Shown: positions 43,794 through 54,397 of the stretch, piece after piece | How positions within the stretch are numbered: position 1 is the first letter of the stretch | How the letters are laid out: each line of letters opens with the position of its first letter | From: FEN-1297 sp964498065 | Lineage (GTDB): Bacteria; Bacteroidota; Ignavibacteria; Ignavibacteriales; Ignavibacteriaceae | DNA: 64,000 nt | Direction: 5' to 3' | NCBI GenBank assembly: GCA_964498065.1 | Contig: CAZCFZ010000010.1 | Location: 21,353-85,352 of the forward strand | Position numbers and translations under genes: made by a program | The notes under the pieces: generated by a model | Databases searched by the model: none | What the model was told of the DNA's origin: nothing | What the model saw: only the letters and a program-made list of their open reading frames with translations

Positions 43794-46610
43794 GTGGACA
43801 AAGGTCTAAATAATTATAAACTCTCATCAGAATTCATTAATAAATTAGCCGAACATTCAGTCGGGTATATTGCGCCTGACATTTTTGATAAAATAATTCG
43901 ATTGTTCGAAAATGAAATTTCAAATCATTTTTTTACTTTTAGTTCCGAATCAAATTTGCTAAGAATTATATTAGCAATGTATGATAAAATTACTCTCCTT
44001 ACCGAATGTCTTCAATATCCTCACTATGTTGAAATATTGGTTGCTATTTCTACAAATAGCAATTACCTAACTGATATCCTAGTTAGAAACCCGGAATACT
44101 TTTATTGGATAGTAAATCCTTCTACTTTAGAAATAAAATTAAATAAAAAGATTTTTCCGGAAACAGTTAATAAGACTATTTCCGGATTTAAATCATTTAA
44201 TGCAAAAGTTAATGCTTTACGAACGCTAAAGAGAAAAGAGACATTAAGAATAGGGATAAAAGATATTTTGGGAAAAGCCGGTCTAAAAGATATAACCGAG
44301 GAATTATCAACATTAGCTAAAGTAATCGCCTCAGAGCTGTTCCGGCTGTGCTACATTGAAATTTTGTCAAAATACAATATCAAAAACCCGAATCGGAAAT
44401 ATTGTTTAATCGCTTTGGGAAAACTCGGAGGCCGGGAATTGAATTACAGCTCCGATATAGATGTAATTATTTTTTATGATAAAAATTCTTTAATAAGAAA
44501 TAAATGGTATTATAACCAGATTTTAACTGAGACTATTTATCTTTTTATTGAAAGTGCATCATCAATAACAAGCAACGGATATATTTATAGAGTGGATTTC
44601 CGTCTTCGTCCCGACGGGAGGAATTCTCCTTTATGTAGAAGCATTACGGAATATTTGAATTATTATGAAAGCAGAGGAGAAGATTGGGAAAGGCAAATGC
44701 TTATAAAAGCAGATTTTATTGCCGGAAGTAAATCTCTATATAATTCATTTATAACTTATCTCCAGCCGTTTATTTTTCCCGTCACTTTTTCATCTTCCCC
44801 TTTAGAGCAAATAAAGAAACTAAAGATAAATATTGAAAAAAATTTAAATGATGAAGAGAATATAAAACTAATTCCGGGAGGTATAAGAGATATTGAATTT
44901 ACCATTCAGGCTTTACAGCTTTTGAATGGTGGGAAAAACAGCAATCTTAAGACATCAAATTCCTTGAATGCTATTAATAAATTATTTAATGCAAATTTGA
45001 TTTCTGATGATGAGGCCGATACATTAAAAAATGCTTATATATTTTACCGCAGAATAGAACATTTTCTACAATTAATGAACGATTCTCAGACCCACATCAT
45101 ACCTAACGAAGGTGAAATTTTAGAAAAGCTGACCTCGTTTTTAAATTTTAAAAACATTCATTCATTCAGGCAGTTTGTTGCCGTTAATAGGAAATCAATT
45201 CAAAAGATTTACGACTCGGTTATAGGTATAGAGCATAATTTGAAAATTAAAAAGAAAATTCAATTCAATATCGAATTTATGAACACTAATAAAGCAATAA
45301 AGAATATACAATATCTTAGGGAAGGCAAGGGATTATTAGGCCAAAAACAATTTGATAAAGCATCCATAAATGAATTTCAAAAAATTGAAGAAAGCTTAAA
45401 TAGATACCTTACAGAATCAATCAATCCTGATCTGGTTCTTCAAAATTTTGTGAGAATAATTAAATCGATAACATTACCTTCAATTTGGTACAAAGAGTTT
45501 AATGATAATAATTTTTTTAAATCGTTCTTATATATATGCGAATTTTCCCAGAAAGCCGTTGATCTTTTCGCAGAAGATGAAGAATTACAGGAATTTTTTA
45601 TTACAAGAAGAATATTTGAAAAAGTCACAGGGAAAAGTATCGACATCCCGCCTGTAAAGAAAATGCTTTTTACACTAATTGTTCAATTCACTTCAAAATT
45701 AATTTCATCTACTCAGCTCTCAAAGCTTTTGCAGGCCTACTTTTTAAAAACAATCCAAATAAAAGTCGAAGAATACCCGGAACTGAAATCAATAAACCGG
45801 GAATTTATGATTGCTGCGCTGGGAAGCTTCGGTTCGGGAGAAATGACTTTCGCTTCGGACATAGATTTAATTTTTGCCGTAAATGATTTAAATTCCCATC
45901 CGGAAATTCAAAAAAACTTCCAGGCTTTACTTATAAAATTAAAGGAAGGTTTAAAACCTTTTGACGTGGACTGCAGGCTTAGGCCCGAAGGTAAAAGCAG
46001 TATTTTGGTTTGGGATTTAAAAGGTTTTGCAAAATACATCCAGAATCGATCAAGGATCTGGGAGCTTCAGGCATACTGCAAAATGAATTTTATATGCGGC
46101 AGCAAGAAAATTTTTAACAGCTTAACAAAATCAATTAATTTGCGAATTAAAAGTGAAGATAAAGCTTTAGCAAAAAAAGAAATTATTGACATGAGAAAAA
46201 AGCTTTATCCAAAAATAATCGGCTCAATTCCGGGATCATTTAACATTAAGAAAAGCCGCGGAGGTTTATCCGATATTGAATTTTTAATTCAATCAATAAT
46301 TTTAACAGGTGAAAATCTGTATTTAAAATACAGGGCAAAAAATATTATTAAAATAATTGAACTGTTGGAAAAATCAGGTGAAAAATTTCAAAATCTCAAC
46401 TCGTTAAAATCTAATTTTATTTTTTTGAAAAACTTGGAATTTTCCGTACAGAATATTTTTAACAGTACTTTGTCTGTATTACCGTCGAGTGAAGATAAAA
46501 AATTAATGGTTTCAACATTTCTGGAGTTTGAATCCAAAAAGAAATTCCAAAACTACCTTGATAAAGTTTGTAAAGTCAATTACACTATTTTTGAAGAATA
46601 TACACATTAA
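43794..46610 (+). CDS. glnE: Glutamine-synthetase adenylyltransferase/deadenylase
   Basis: A 938-residue bifunctional enzyme with two nucleotidyltransferase domains. The N-terminal half carries ALGKLGGRELNYSSDIDVI, FRLRPDGRNSPL and GGIRDIEFTIQ. The C-terminal half repeats them as ALGSFGSGEMTFASDIDL, CRLRPEGKSSIL and GGLSDIEFLIQ. GlnE adds and removes AMP on glutamine synthetase under PII control; glnB is at 36721-37059. The start is GTG, with no nearer ATG. A DUF2723 membrane-protein gene begins 7 bp after the stop, so the two are probably cotranscribed despite different roles. Confidence 0.9.
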   Translation: MDKGLNNYKLSSEFINKLAEHSVGYIAPDIFDKIIRLFENEISNHFFTFSSESNLLRIILAMYDKITLLTECLQYPHYVEILVAISTNSNYLTDILVRNPEYFYWIVNPSTLEIKLNKKIFPETVNKTISGFKSFNAKVNALRTLKRKETLRIGIKDILGKAGLKDITEELSTLAKVIASELFRLCYIEILSKYNIKNPNRKYCLIALGKLGGRELNYSSDIDVIIFYDKNSLIRNKWYYNQILTETIYLFIESASSITSNGYIYRVDFRLRPDGRNSPLCRSITEYLNYYESRGEDWERQMLIKADFIAGSKSLYNSFITYLQPFIFPVTFSSSPLEQIKKLKINIEKNLNDEENIKLIPGGIRDIEFTIQALQLLNGGKNSNLKTSNSLNAINKLFNANLISDDEADTLKNAYIFYRRIEHFLQLMNDSQTHIIPNEGEILEKLTSFLNFKNIHSFRQFVAVNRKSIQKIYDSVIGIEHNLKIKKKIQFNIEFMNTNKAIKNIQYLREGKGLLGQKQFDKASINEFQKIEESLNRYLTESINPDLVLQNFVRIIKSITLPSIWYKEFNDNNFFKSFLYICEFSQKAVDLFAEDEELQEFFITRRIFEKVTGKSIDIPPVKKMLFTLIVQFTSKLISSTQLSKLLQAYFLKTIQIKVEEYPELKSINREFMIAALGSFGSGEMTFASDIDLIFAVNDLNSHPEIQKNFQALLIKLKEGLKPFDVDCRLRPEGKSSILVWDLKGFAKYIQNRSRIWELQAYCKMNFICGSKKIFNSLTKSINLRIKSEDKALAKKEIIDMRKKLYPKIIGSIPGSFNIKKSRGGLSDIEFLIQSIILTGENLYLKYRAKNIIKIIELLEKSGEKFQNLNSLKSNFIFLKNLEFSVQNIFNSTLSVLPSSEDKKLMVSTFLEFESKKKFQNYLDKVCKVNYTIFEEYTH

Positions 46611-46616
46611 AAAATA

Positions 46617-48572
46617 TTGAAATTCTTAAAAAAATATTATGCCGTACTTACCGGATTATTTGTATTCCTGGTTTATTTAACTACCTTAGCACCCTCTGTT
46701 GTAGAAATTGATTCCGGGGAGCTTGCTGCTGTTCAGTGTACATTAGGTATTGCACATCCCACCGGATATCCTTTATTCACTATTTTAGGCTATCTCTTTC
46801 ATTTAATACCTTTACCGTTCAGTAAGATTTATCAGCTTAATTTGCTTACTTCCATCTGGTGCAGTTTAGGTGTCGGTGTATTTGTATATACGGCCAAACT
46901 GGTACTTGATAATGTTAATAGTTTTATTCCTCATAAGTTTATTGAGAAGCAAAGAAATGACAACAAAAAGAAAAAAGGAAAACAAAATCAGCCTATTAAC
47001 AATCTTCCAAAAGTTGAGATACCGGAAAATAAAAAATATTTAGGAGCTGTTTTGGGAGGCTTAATTTTAGCTTTCAGCAAAACATTCTGGTTTCAAAGTA
47101 CGTCTGTTGAAGTTTATTCACTTCAAATTTTTATGTTCACTTTGATTCTGCTTTTTCTAATCAAGGCATATCTATATAAAGATGATTCCGCTAAGATTAA
47201 AATCAACAATCCGTGGATGATTTTTGCAGCTATTTTGGCTCTTGGATTTTCAAATCACATGACAACGTTATTCGTATTACCTGGAATTGCATATCTTTAT
47301 TTTGATAAATACAAATTCAATAAAAACAGTTTAATTAGAATAAGCTTGATGCTTTGTGTATTTATCCCGGTTCTGATTTTGCTTTATTCGTATCTACCTA
47401 TTAGAGCTTCACAAAATCCCGTTCTGGATTGGGGAAACCCGAATAATTTAACCAGGCTGTTAAGACATGTTGAAGGGGATCAATATCATGTATGGCTATT
47501 TTCTTCAACTGCGGCAGCGGAAAAGCAGTTTAATTATTTTATTTCAAATCTTCCAAGCGAATTTATTGTAAGCCTGTTTATTTGTTTTGTCGGATTGATA
47601 GCTTCATTTATCAAAGCCAGAAAGTTTTTCATTTTTGTTTTAATTACTTTTTTATTTACGGTTTTGTATGCAATTAACTACAATATCAAAGATATCGATT
47701 CATATTTTATTCTAGCATATATTTCGCTGGCTTTTTTCGCTGTATTCGGTATTGTTCAACTGCTTTCGATTTTAAAATTAAAAAAACATCCTTTTATAAT
47801 TTCTTTAAGCTTAATTATTGTTTTTTTGGCTGTCCAAATTTACACTAATTACGATAATGTGAATCAAAGCGATGTTTATACTTTTGAGGATTATACGAAA
47901 AGCGTTTTGAATTATTGTTCAAAAAACTCAATTGTATTCAGTTATGAATGGGATTATTTTGTTTCTCCTTCTTATTACTTTCAATATGCAGAACATTATC
48001 GTTCAGATGTTACGGTGGTTGATAAAGAATTATTAAGAAGATCATGGTACTATCATCAACTGAATGACGATCATCCTAAGCTGCTGGAAAAGATGATGCC
48101 TGATGTTGATTCATTTTTACAGGCTTTAATTCCATTTGAAAGCGGCGGTAATTTCAATCCGAATCTTCTTGAAACATATTATAGAAAAATAATGACTGAT
48201 CTTGTAGCCACGAATATTGATAAACGAAATTTTTATATTTCGCCTGAATTATTTGAAAATGAAATGCAGAAGGGACAATTTACTCTGCCCCGTGGTTATA
48301 CACTCGTACCGGAAATTTTTATGTTTAAAGTTGTAAAAGGGAATGAATATGTGCCGGCACCTGATCCGAACTTTACAATTAGATTTCCGAAAAATAGAAA
48401 TTTCTATGAAAATTTTATTGAAATGCAGGTTGGGGCAATGCTGGCACGCCGTGCATTATATGAATTGCAATTTGATAAAATAGATCGAGCTAAAATTTAC
48501 GTAAGAAAAATACAAAAAGATTTTCCCGATTATAATTTGCCTGAAGGTTTGGCCGAAGTATTACAAAAATAA
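46617..48572 (+). CDS. DUF2723 multi-spanning membrane protein
   Basis: A 651-residue membrane protein with about ten hydrophobic segments, then a soluble C-terminal region of about 220 residues. The N-terminal APSVVEIDSGELAAVQ with LGIAHPTGYPLFTILGY is the DUF2723 signature; the fold resembles protein O-mannosyltransferases, so a lipid-linked sugar transfer role is plausible. The start is TTG at 46617, 6 bp after the glnE stop; no closer ATG exists. A Lys-rich loop (KKKGKQNQ) near residues 120-128 separates the early helices. Confidence 0.8.
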   Translation: MKFLKKYYAVLTGLFVFLVYLTTLAPSVVEIDSGELAAVQCTLGIAHPTGYPLFTILGYLFHLIPLPFSKIYQLNLLTSIWCSLGVGVFVYTAKLVLDNVNSFIPHKFIEKQRNDNKKKKGKQNQPINNLPKVEIPENKKYLGAVLGGLILAFSKTFWFQSTSVEVYSLQIFMFTLILLFLIKAYLYKDDSAKIKINNPWMIFAAILALGFSNHMTTLFVLPGIAYLYFDKYKFNKNSLIRISLMLCVFIPVLILLYSYLPIRASQNPVLDWGNPNNLTRLLRHVEGDQYHVWLFSSTAAAEKQFNYFISNLPSEFIVSLFICFVGLIASFIKARKFFIFVLITFLFTVLYAINYNIKDIDSYFILAYISLAFFAVFGIVQLLSILKLKKHPFIISLSLIIVFLAVQIYTNYDNVNQSDVYTFEDYTKSVLNYCSKNSIVFSYEWDYFVSPSYYFQYAEHYRSDVTVVDKELLRRSWYYHQLNDDHPKLLEKMMPDVDSFLQALIPFESGGNFNPNLLETYYRKIMTDLVATNIDKRNFYISPELFENEMQKGQFTLPRGYTLVPEIFMFKVVKGNEYVPAPDPNFTIRFPKNRNFYENFIEMQVGAMLARRALYELQFDKIDRAKIYVRKIQKDFPDYNLPEGLAEVLQK

Positions 48573-48594
48573 AAATTGTCCCTATACTAAAATT

Positions 48595-49683
48595 TTATTC
48601 TGCCGCACTTAATAACTCTTTTATTCTATCCTTGCTCAGCCGGTCTTCGGTATTAAATGACTGGAGCATAACATCCATTTGCTGAATTAAATTTCTCTTA
48701 TAATATTTTGGCGCATAAACCGAACCGTCAAGCATATAAATACGGTGATCTTTTTCATCATAAAAAGTATAATTGATAAACGGACCTCCCATGCCTTTAG
48801 TATTTAACTCCCAAAGACCCTGCGTCAATAAAGCGTACTTTCCTTGAAAATTTACTTCGGAGGTGGTATAATAGTCTCCGGCAATTACAACATAACTGCT
48901 GTCGTCGGAAGTTCTATAGAATTTTTCCGTCATTCTATTTCTTATTGCTCTAATTGAATCCGAATTTAGGTAAGCAGGAGAGGCATTGTCAATCCAGTGT
49001 ACGAATATCCATCTTTCCATATCCGTATTAACTCCCCTCCTTAGCCAAACAAAATTATCTGACGGTTTATTTTGAGCGAGCTGATAATCCGCTTCAACAT
49101 AAATTACCCAGCCGTATTCTTTTAATAATTTCCCTTCAACTTTCTTTTTTTCATAACGAGAACTATACAGGCTTTCATACAATCTATTATCCGAAATCTT
49201 TTGAAAAGCATAAAGAAGATTATCCCTGTTCTTTAAGATATGTGATTCCAGCTTTTTAATTGTCGGAGAGGTTAAAACCATAATAAGCTGATCTCTTGCC
49301 CAAAGATTGAACTTTGTAATTTCAAAAACACTGTCGGCCAGAATACCCGATCTAACCGAAGTATCCACAGAAGCTTGTATGAATTTAGCTGTTTTTGATG
49401 ATGAATTAAATGGTGCAATAATAATTAAATTTTTTCTCTGTTTATATTGATCCAGCTTTTCTTGAGGGATTTGTTTTAAAGTGAACAATTTTTCCGGCTG
49501 GGGTGTATAAATAATCTTTTCAAATGTTGAATCAAGAGCCGGTTTTAACGATTGATATTCGGAGGAATCGGCTACAACTATTATTTCATCCTCGGGACCT
49601 ACGGCAGGCTTCTGGAAATAACCGCAAGAATTTAAGCATATTCCAATTATAATGAGTATAAAAAAGGATAATCCCTTAATCAT
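48595..49683 (-). CDS. DUF4837-family lipoprotein
   Basis: From the ATG at 49683 this is a 362-residue lipoprotein with lipobox LNSC near residue 20. An ATG 66 bp upstream is in frame but lies inside the preceding gene and would bury the signal peptide. The domain (IIVVADSSEYQSLKPALDSTF through YALLTQGLWELNTKGMGGPFINY) matches DUF4837, found in Bacteroidota. Function unknown; envelope-located. It is the last gene of the greA-to-DUF4837 run, 2 bp after the lipid kinase stop. Confidence 0.8.
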   Translation of the reverse strand: MIKGLSFFILIIIGICLNSCGYFQKPAVGPEDEIIVVADSSEYQSLKPALDSTFEKIIYTPQPEKLFTLKQIPQEKLDQYKQRKNLIIIAPFNSSSKTAKFIQASVDTSVRSGILADSVFEITKFNLWARDQLIMVLTSPTIKKLESHILKNRDNLLYAFQKISDNRLYESLYSSRYEKKKVEGKLLKEYGWVIYVEADYQLAQNKPSDNFVWLRRGVNTDMERWIFVHWIDNASPAYLNSDSIRAIRNRMTEKFYRTSDDSSYVVIAGDYYTTSEVNFQGKYALLTQGLWELNTKGMGGPFINYTFYDEKDHRIYMLDGSVYAPKYYKRNLIQQMDVMLQSFNTEDRLSKDRIKELLSAAE

Positions 49684-49685
49684 TA

Positions 49686-50354
49686 TTACCTCGGAACGTT
49701 TGGTAATATTAACGATATATTCGGTAAAAGTATCAAATATAATCCCCACATTGTAAACCCGATGGAAATCGGTATTGTTAAATTATCATCGGCAAAACCG
49801 AATGAAATATTTTCAACTATGGCACCCACAGCTGCAGCCATAAAGCCAATTAAATATTCTACAGCTTGATATTCAATTTTAGGAGTAAACAAAACAACAA
49901 TACTTGCACTAATAAAAAAAGCTAAAGTTCCCTCCAGGCTTTTTGCTAAAAATTTATGTTTCCCGAATTTTCTTCCTATCAATGCCGCGGAGGAATCGCT
50001 TATAATCAATATACTAAATGCCGTAATAAAAAAGACCTTCGGAAAAATGAGTACGCAAAGCAACGCCGAAATAAATACGTAAGTAGCACCATTTAAATTT
50101 TTTTTCTTATGGTCTACTTCATGTTCTCTTAGAAGAAATCCGAAAATCTTATAAAATATTTTACCTATAGATGGATTGATATATCTTGAAAGATCTAAGA
50201 TTATTGCAAATCCGGTAAAACAGGAAAGGATTATAATAGCACTGGTTCGGGGAATAAAATAATAAATAATTGGGATTGCAAGAGAACAGAGATGAATTAG
50301 TTTTCTAACTAACTCATCTCTATAATTAATAGTACCATTATCAAATTGAGTCAT
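49686..50354 (-). CDS. Dolichol/phytol-kinase-like membrane protein (SEC59/VTE5 family)
   Basis: A 222-residue membrane protein with about six hydrophobic segments. Features include RKLIHLCSLAIP in the first helix, KKNLNGATYVF, and SDSSAALIGRKFGKHKFLAKSLEGTLAFF, which is the CTP-dependent prenol/lipid kinase (SEC59/DGK1/VTE5) signature. It probably phosphorylates a lipid or isoprenoid alcohol. It overlaps ftsH by 14 bp and precedes the DUF4837 lipoprotein gene by 2 bp. Confidence 0.82.
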   Translation of the reverse strand: MTQFDNGTINYRDELVRKLIHLCSLAIPIIYYFIPRTSAIIILSCFTGFAIILDLSRYINPSIGKIFYKIFGFLLREHEVDHKKKNLNGATYVFISALLCVLIFPKVFFITAFSILIISDSSAALIGRKFGKHKFLAKSLEGTLAFFISASIVVLFTPKIEYQAVEYLIGFMAAAVGAIVENISFGFADDNLTIPISIGFTMWGLYLILLPNISLILPNVPR

Positions 50355-52401
50355 CTTTAGGAGCAGGTTCTTTCGGTTTTCTTTGTTCCATCAATTTTTT
50401 CACATGATCGGGTAATTCATCCTTATTACCGGATTCATTTGATTCATCTTTTTTTACGGGGGGTAAAGATTCACCACGGATCAATTTATCTATTTCTTCA
50501 GAGTCTAATATTTCCCGTTCCAACAGCTCTTTAGATAACTTATGTAATATATCCAGATTATCCGTTAATATTTTTTCTGCCCTTGCCATAGCGTCGTTAA
50601 CTATTCCCCTAACTTCATCATCAATTTCAATTGCCGTTCTTTCGCTGTAATCTCTATGTCTTTGAATTTCCCGTCCCAGGAAAATCTCCTCTTCTTTAGC
50701 ACCGTAACTCAATGGACCTAATTTATCACTCATTCCCCATTCACAAACCATTTTGCGTGCAATGTTTGTAGCTTTTTCTATATCATTACCCGCACCGGTA
50801 GTGTAATGATTAAATATAATCTTTTCGGCAGCTCTGCCGCCCAATGCATAAGTAATAATTGCTTCCAAATATTCTTTAGAATAAGTATGCTTTTCATCAA
50901 TCGGTAAATAGCTGGTAACTCCAAGTGCTCGACCTCTGGGTATTATTGTAACCTTATGTACAGGATCAGCTTCAGGCATCATTCGAGCTACAAGGACATG
51001 TCCTATTTCATGGTAAGCTGTAGTCTTTTTTTCTTCTTCTGAAATAATCATGCTCTTTCTTTCCATTCCCATCATCACCTTATCTTTTGCTTCCTCGAAA
51101 TCCAGCATTTCCACTTTCTTTTTATTCTTTCTCGCAGCAAGAAGAGCGGCTTCATTAACCAGATTTGCCAGTTCAGCACCTGCTAAACCCGGCGTACCTT
51201 TAGCAACAACTTCCAAATTTACCTTAGCATCAAGAGGTATGTTCCTTGTATGAACTTTAAGAATTCCTTCACGCCCTTTAACATCGGGTCGATCAACTAC
51301 AACTTGCCTGTCAAATCTTCCGGGTCTTAAAAGAGCAGGATCAAGTACGTCAGGACGGTTAGTAGCAGCAATAATAATTACCCCGCTGTTCTGTTCAAAA
51401 CCATCCATTTCAACTAATAATTGATTAAGAGTTTGTTCTCTTTCATCATGACCACCGCCTAAGCCGGCTCCTCTGTGTCTTCCTACAGCATCTATTTCAT
51501 CAATAAATATAATACAAGGCGCATTTTTCTTTCCCTGTTCAAAAAGATCTCTTACACGGCTTGCTCCGACACCGACAAACATTTCAACAAAATCCGCACC
51601 GCTTATTGAGAAGAACGGAACACCTGCTTCACCGGCAACCGCTCTTGCCAACAAAGTTTTACCTGTTCCGGGAGGGCCTAGCAATAAAACTCCTCTCGGA
51701 ATCTTCCCTCCTAGTTTTTGAAACTTTGTCGGTTCTTTTAAAAACTCTATTATTTCATGAAGTTCAAGTTTAGCTTCATCAGCGCCGGCGACGTCTCTAA
51801 AAGTAATTTTTTGTCCGGATTGTGTAATCAATTTAGCTTTACTTTTCCCAAATGAAAAAATACCTCTTGTTCCGCCTGCAGTACCCTGCATCCTTCGCAT
51901 TATTAATATCCATGCACCTATGATAATTATCCACGGAAGAAAACTGAACAAAATATTCATCCATTCGTTTGATTCTTTATCAAAGGTATAGGTAATATTA
52001 TTTGCAATCCACTTAGGTTCCTGTGAGGTCATAATAGATTCCGGCATATAAACGGAAACATATTTTACAGTTTTTTCCTTACCGTCAACATTTATAGTCT
52101 CCTGAGCTTTAAGTTCAGCTTTAAAATAAAAATCCTTATCTCCGGTTTTAACAATTTTGGCATTTAGGATTTCATTGTCATTTAAGAATTTTTCATACTG
52201 GGGATAAGTTATATCAACATAGTTTGTGGAATTGGTTTTAAATAACTGCATAATAATTATTGCAGCAATAATTACAGCACCCCAGCCAAAAACCATCCTA
52301 ATTATTTTAGACCAGTCAAAATTATCATCAGGTTTGTTCGGTCCGCCATTTCCTTTTGAATTCTTAGGAAATTGTTTATTATCGTTATTATTATCAGCCA
52401 T
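50341..52401 (-). CDS. ftsH: ATP-dependent membrane zinc protease FtsH
   Basis: A membrane-anchored AAA+ protease. Two membrane segments (about 25-47 and 140-160) are followed by Walker A GPPGTGKT, Walker B IIFIDEIDAVG, and the zinc motif HEIGH. It degrades unneeded membrane and cytoplasmic proteins. The start MADNNND at 52401 gives 686 residues; an in-frame ATG at 52428 would add nine residues. Neither start has a clear Shine-Dalgarno sequence. It follows hpt and overlaps the lipid kinase gene by 14 bp. Confidence 0.95.
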   Translation of the reverse strand: MADNNNDNKQFPKNSKGNGGPNKPDDNFDWSKIIRMVFGWGAVIIAAIIIMQLFKTNSTNYVDITYPQYEKFLNDNEILNAKIVKTGDKDFYFKAELKAQETINVDGKEKTVKYVSVYMPESIMTSQEPKWIANNITYTFDKESNEWMNILFSFLPWIIIIGAWILIMRRMQGTAGGTRGIFSFGKSKAKLITQSGQKITFRDVAGADEAKLELHEIIEFLKEPTKFQKLGGKIPRGVLLLGPPGTGKTLLARAVAGEAGVPFFSISGADFVEMFVGVGASRVRDLFEQGKKNAPCIIFIDEIDAVGRHRGAGLGGGHDEREQTLNQLLVEMDGFEQNSGVIIIAATNRPDVLDPALLRPGRFDRQVVVDRPDVKGREGILKVHTRNIPLDAKVNLEVVAKGTPGLAGAELANLVNEAALLAARKNKKKVEMLDFEEAKDKVMMGMERKSMIISEEEKKTTAYHEIGHVLVARMMPEADPVHKVTIIPRGRALGVTSYLPIDEKHTYSKEYLEAIITYALGGRAAEKIIFNHYTTGAGNDIEKATNIARKMVCEWGMSDKLGPLSYGAKEEEIFLGREIQRHRDYSERTAIEIDDEVRGIVNDAMARAEKILTDNLDILHKLSKELLEREILDSEEIDKLIRGESLPPVKKDESNESGNKDELPDHVKKLMEQRKPKEPAPKDDSI

Positions 52402-52446
52402 GAAAAATTTTTTATTTTTTAAATACATTGTTTAAATAATACTCCG

Positions 52447-53010
52447 TCATTCACTTAAAACATATATCGATCTTAGATTTCTATACTTTTGCGCATAATC
52501 CAATCCATACCCTATCACAAATTTGCTGGGAATATCAAAGCCAATATAATCAATTTTTACATTATATCTAAGGCTATTTGGCTTTACCAGCAGGGAAACT
52601 ACCCTCATACTGGACGGATTATAGGGCGCAATTAAATCTTCAATAAATTTCATTGAAAGGCCGGAATCAACAATATCTTCGACAATAATAATGTCCCGGC
52701 CATTTACATCACAATTTAATTCTTTTAACAGCTTCACATTCCCGGAAGATATTTTTTCATCACCATAGCTGGAAAGTTTAAAAAAATCGACCTCACATTC
52801 TATGGAAACATTTTTAATTAAATCCGACAGAAATAAAAATGCTCCATTTAAAACTCCTATTAATACGGGAACTTTACCGGCATAGTCTATGGTTATTTGT
52901 TTTCCTAACTCCCGAATTCTGTTTTGAATTTCTTCTTCTTTTAACATCGGGATAAATATTTCGGTTCCAATAATAATCCGATCTTGAACTTCATTCTTTA
53001 CATCAGGCAT
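52447..53010 (-). CDS. hpt: Hypoxanthine phosphoribosyltransferase
   Basis: A 187-residue purine salvage enzyme. VLNGAFLFLSDL near residue 55 and the PRPP motif IIVEDIVDSGLSM identify it. It converts hypoxanthine or guanine with PRPP to IMP or GMP. The N-terminal ~21 residues, which overlap tilS by 13 bp, are longer than the family norm; MLKEEEIQNRI at 52947 is an alternative start. The hpt-ftsH order after tilS is conserved in many bacteria, supporting the assignments. Confidence 0.93.
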   Translation of the reverse strand: MPDVKNEVQDRIIIGTEIFIPMLKEEEIQNRIRELGKQITIDYAGKVPVLIGVLNGAFLFLSDLIKNVSIECEVDFFKLSSYGDEKISSGNVKLLKELNCDVNGRDIIIVEDIVDSGLSMKFIEDLIAPYNPSSMRVVSLLVKPNSLRYNVKIDYIGFDIPSKFVIGYGLDYAQKYRNLRSIYVLSE

Positions 53011-54368
53011 AATTCGATTACCTTTTCTGTGTTATTAGTTACTTTAAATCGATCATCAAGCCTTAATCCAAGAACCCAAACAATTTGCCCGTGGTTGGTT
53101 AAGACAAGCTGTTCTTTCTTTTTTGATGAGGAAATTTTCTGCTCATTAAGAAAATCGGAAATTTTTTTTGAACCTTTCAATCCTAAAGGAAAAAATTTCT
53201 CTCCGATTTTCCATTTCCTTAAAATAAAATCTCCGGATACTTTATTAGCTGAAATATACTCTCTCATTTTTGATCCAGAGTATATTTTCGGTGCTTGTAT
53301 TTCACTTTTTATAGTCAACGTTCTCTCTTTAATCTTTAGCGAATCACCGTCCTTTATTAAAACAGGCTTAAAATTTTCAACTTCTTGATTAGAAGAAATA
53401 ATTATATAATCTCTTTCCCTGAATGCTTTTAAATTTTGGGATAAATCAACTTTCTTTCCGGCATCTTTATTCAATAATGACTCAATTTTCTTAAAATCAT
53501 TATAAGAAGTCTGAATTCCGAATTTTTCTTCTAAAATATTTTTTAATAAATAGCCTCTAAGTCCGTTATCGATTTCCTTAAATTTAGAAACCGGAATTAA
53601 CAATTCTCCTTTACGAAATTCAAAAAATTCTTCGCTGTTTTTAAGTATTTTATCATCTAAAAAGGAAGCAATATTCTTAAAAATCTCAGATGAATTAAAA
53701 ATAGTTTTCTCCAGGTTCGGGTTTAATTTATTTTTAATTAATGGAATTATATTATTCCGAAGATAACTTCTTTCATAATCACCGCTGAAATTAGTATAAT
53801 CGATCCTATACTCTAATTTATGAAATTTTAGATACTTCACAATTTCTTCTTTTGTTAAACTGAGGATCGGTCTGATTATGTTTTCTCTTTTAGCAGGTAT
53901 ACCGGAAATTCCGCGAATGCCGGTCCCTTTTATTAAATTTAACAGAATTGTTTCGGTATTATCCGAACAGTTATGTGCCGTTGCTATTTTATTGTATCCT
54001 ATTTTTTTTAACGTATTGTTAAAATCTTTATAACGTAGAATTCTTCCGCTTTCTTCAATCGAAAGGTTATTTTTTTTTGCGTAATATTTAACATTCCTAT
54101 TAAAGGAATAAAATTTCAAGCCTAAATTTAATGAAAATTTACGGCAAAATTCCCTATCATCCAGGGCGTCTTTGCCCCTTATCATATGATTAATATGAAT
54201 TGCACTTAATTCAACATTATACTTTTTTTTATATTTGGCTAAAAAATGAAGCATGAAAACAGAATCCGGCCCCCCGCTTAGAGCCACAAGGATTTTGTCG
54301 CCGTATTCAATAAGATTCTTTTCAGCGATAAATTTTATAACTTTTTGTTCAATACTTTTCATCAGCAT
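52998..54368 (-). CDS. tilS: tRNA(Ile)-lysidine synthase
   Basis: A 456-residue TilS. The N-terminal ATP-pyrophosphatase motif is SGGPDS (31-36) and the tRNA/ATP loop includes NCSDNTETILLNLIKGTGIRG. C-terminal domains extend to residue 450. It changes the C34 wobble base of tRNA-Ile(CAU) to lysidine, so AUA codons are read correctly. It lies 29 bp after ribE and overlaps hpt by 13 bp. Confidence 0.93.
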   Translation of the reverse strand: MLMKSIEQKVIKFIAEKNLIEYGDKILVALSGGPDSVFMLHFLAKYKKKYNVELSAIHINHMIRGKDALDDREFCRKFSLNLGLKFYSFNRNVKYYAKKNNLSIEESGRILRYKDFNNTLKKIGYNKIATAHNCSDNTETILLNLIKGTGIRGISGIPAKRENIIRPILSLTKEEIVKYLKFHKLEYRIDYTNFSGDYERSYLRNNIIPLIKNKLNPNLEKTIFNSSEIFKNIASFLDDKILKNSEEFFEFRKGELLIPVSKFKEIDNGLRGYLLKNILEEKFGIQTSYNDFKKIESLLNKDAGKKVDLSQNLKAFRERDYIIISSNQEVENFKPVLIKDGDSLKIKERTLTIKSEIQAPKIYSGSKMREYISANKVSGDFILRKWKIGEKFFPLGLKGSKKISDFLNEQKISSSKKKEQLVLTNHGQIVWVLGLRLDDRFKVTNNTEKVIELCLM

Positions 54369-54397
54369 ACAAACATTTTCTAATACACATATATCCG

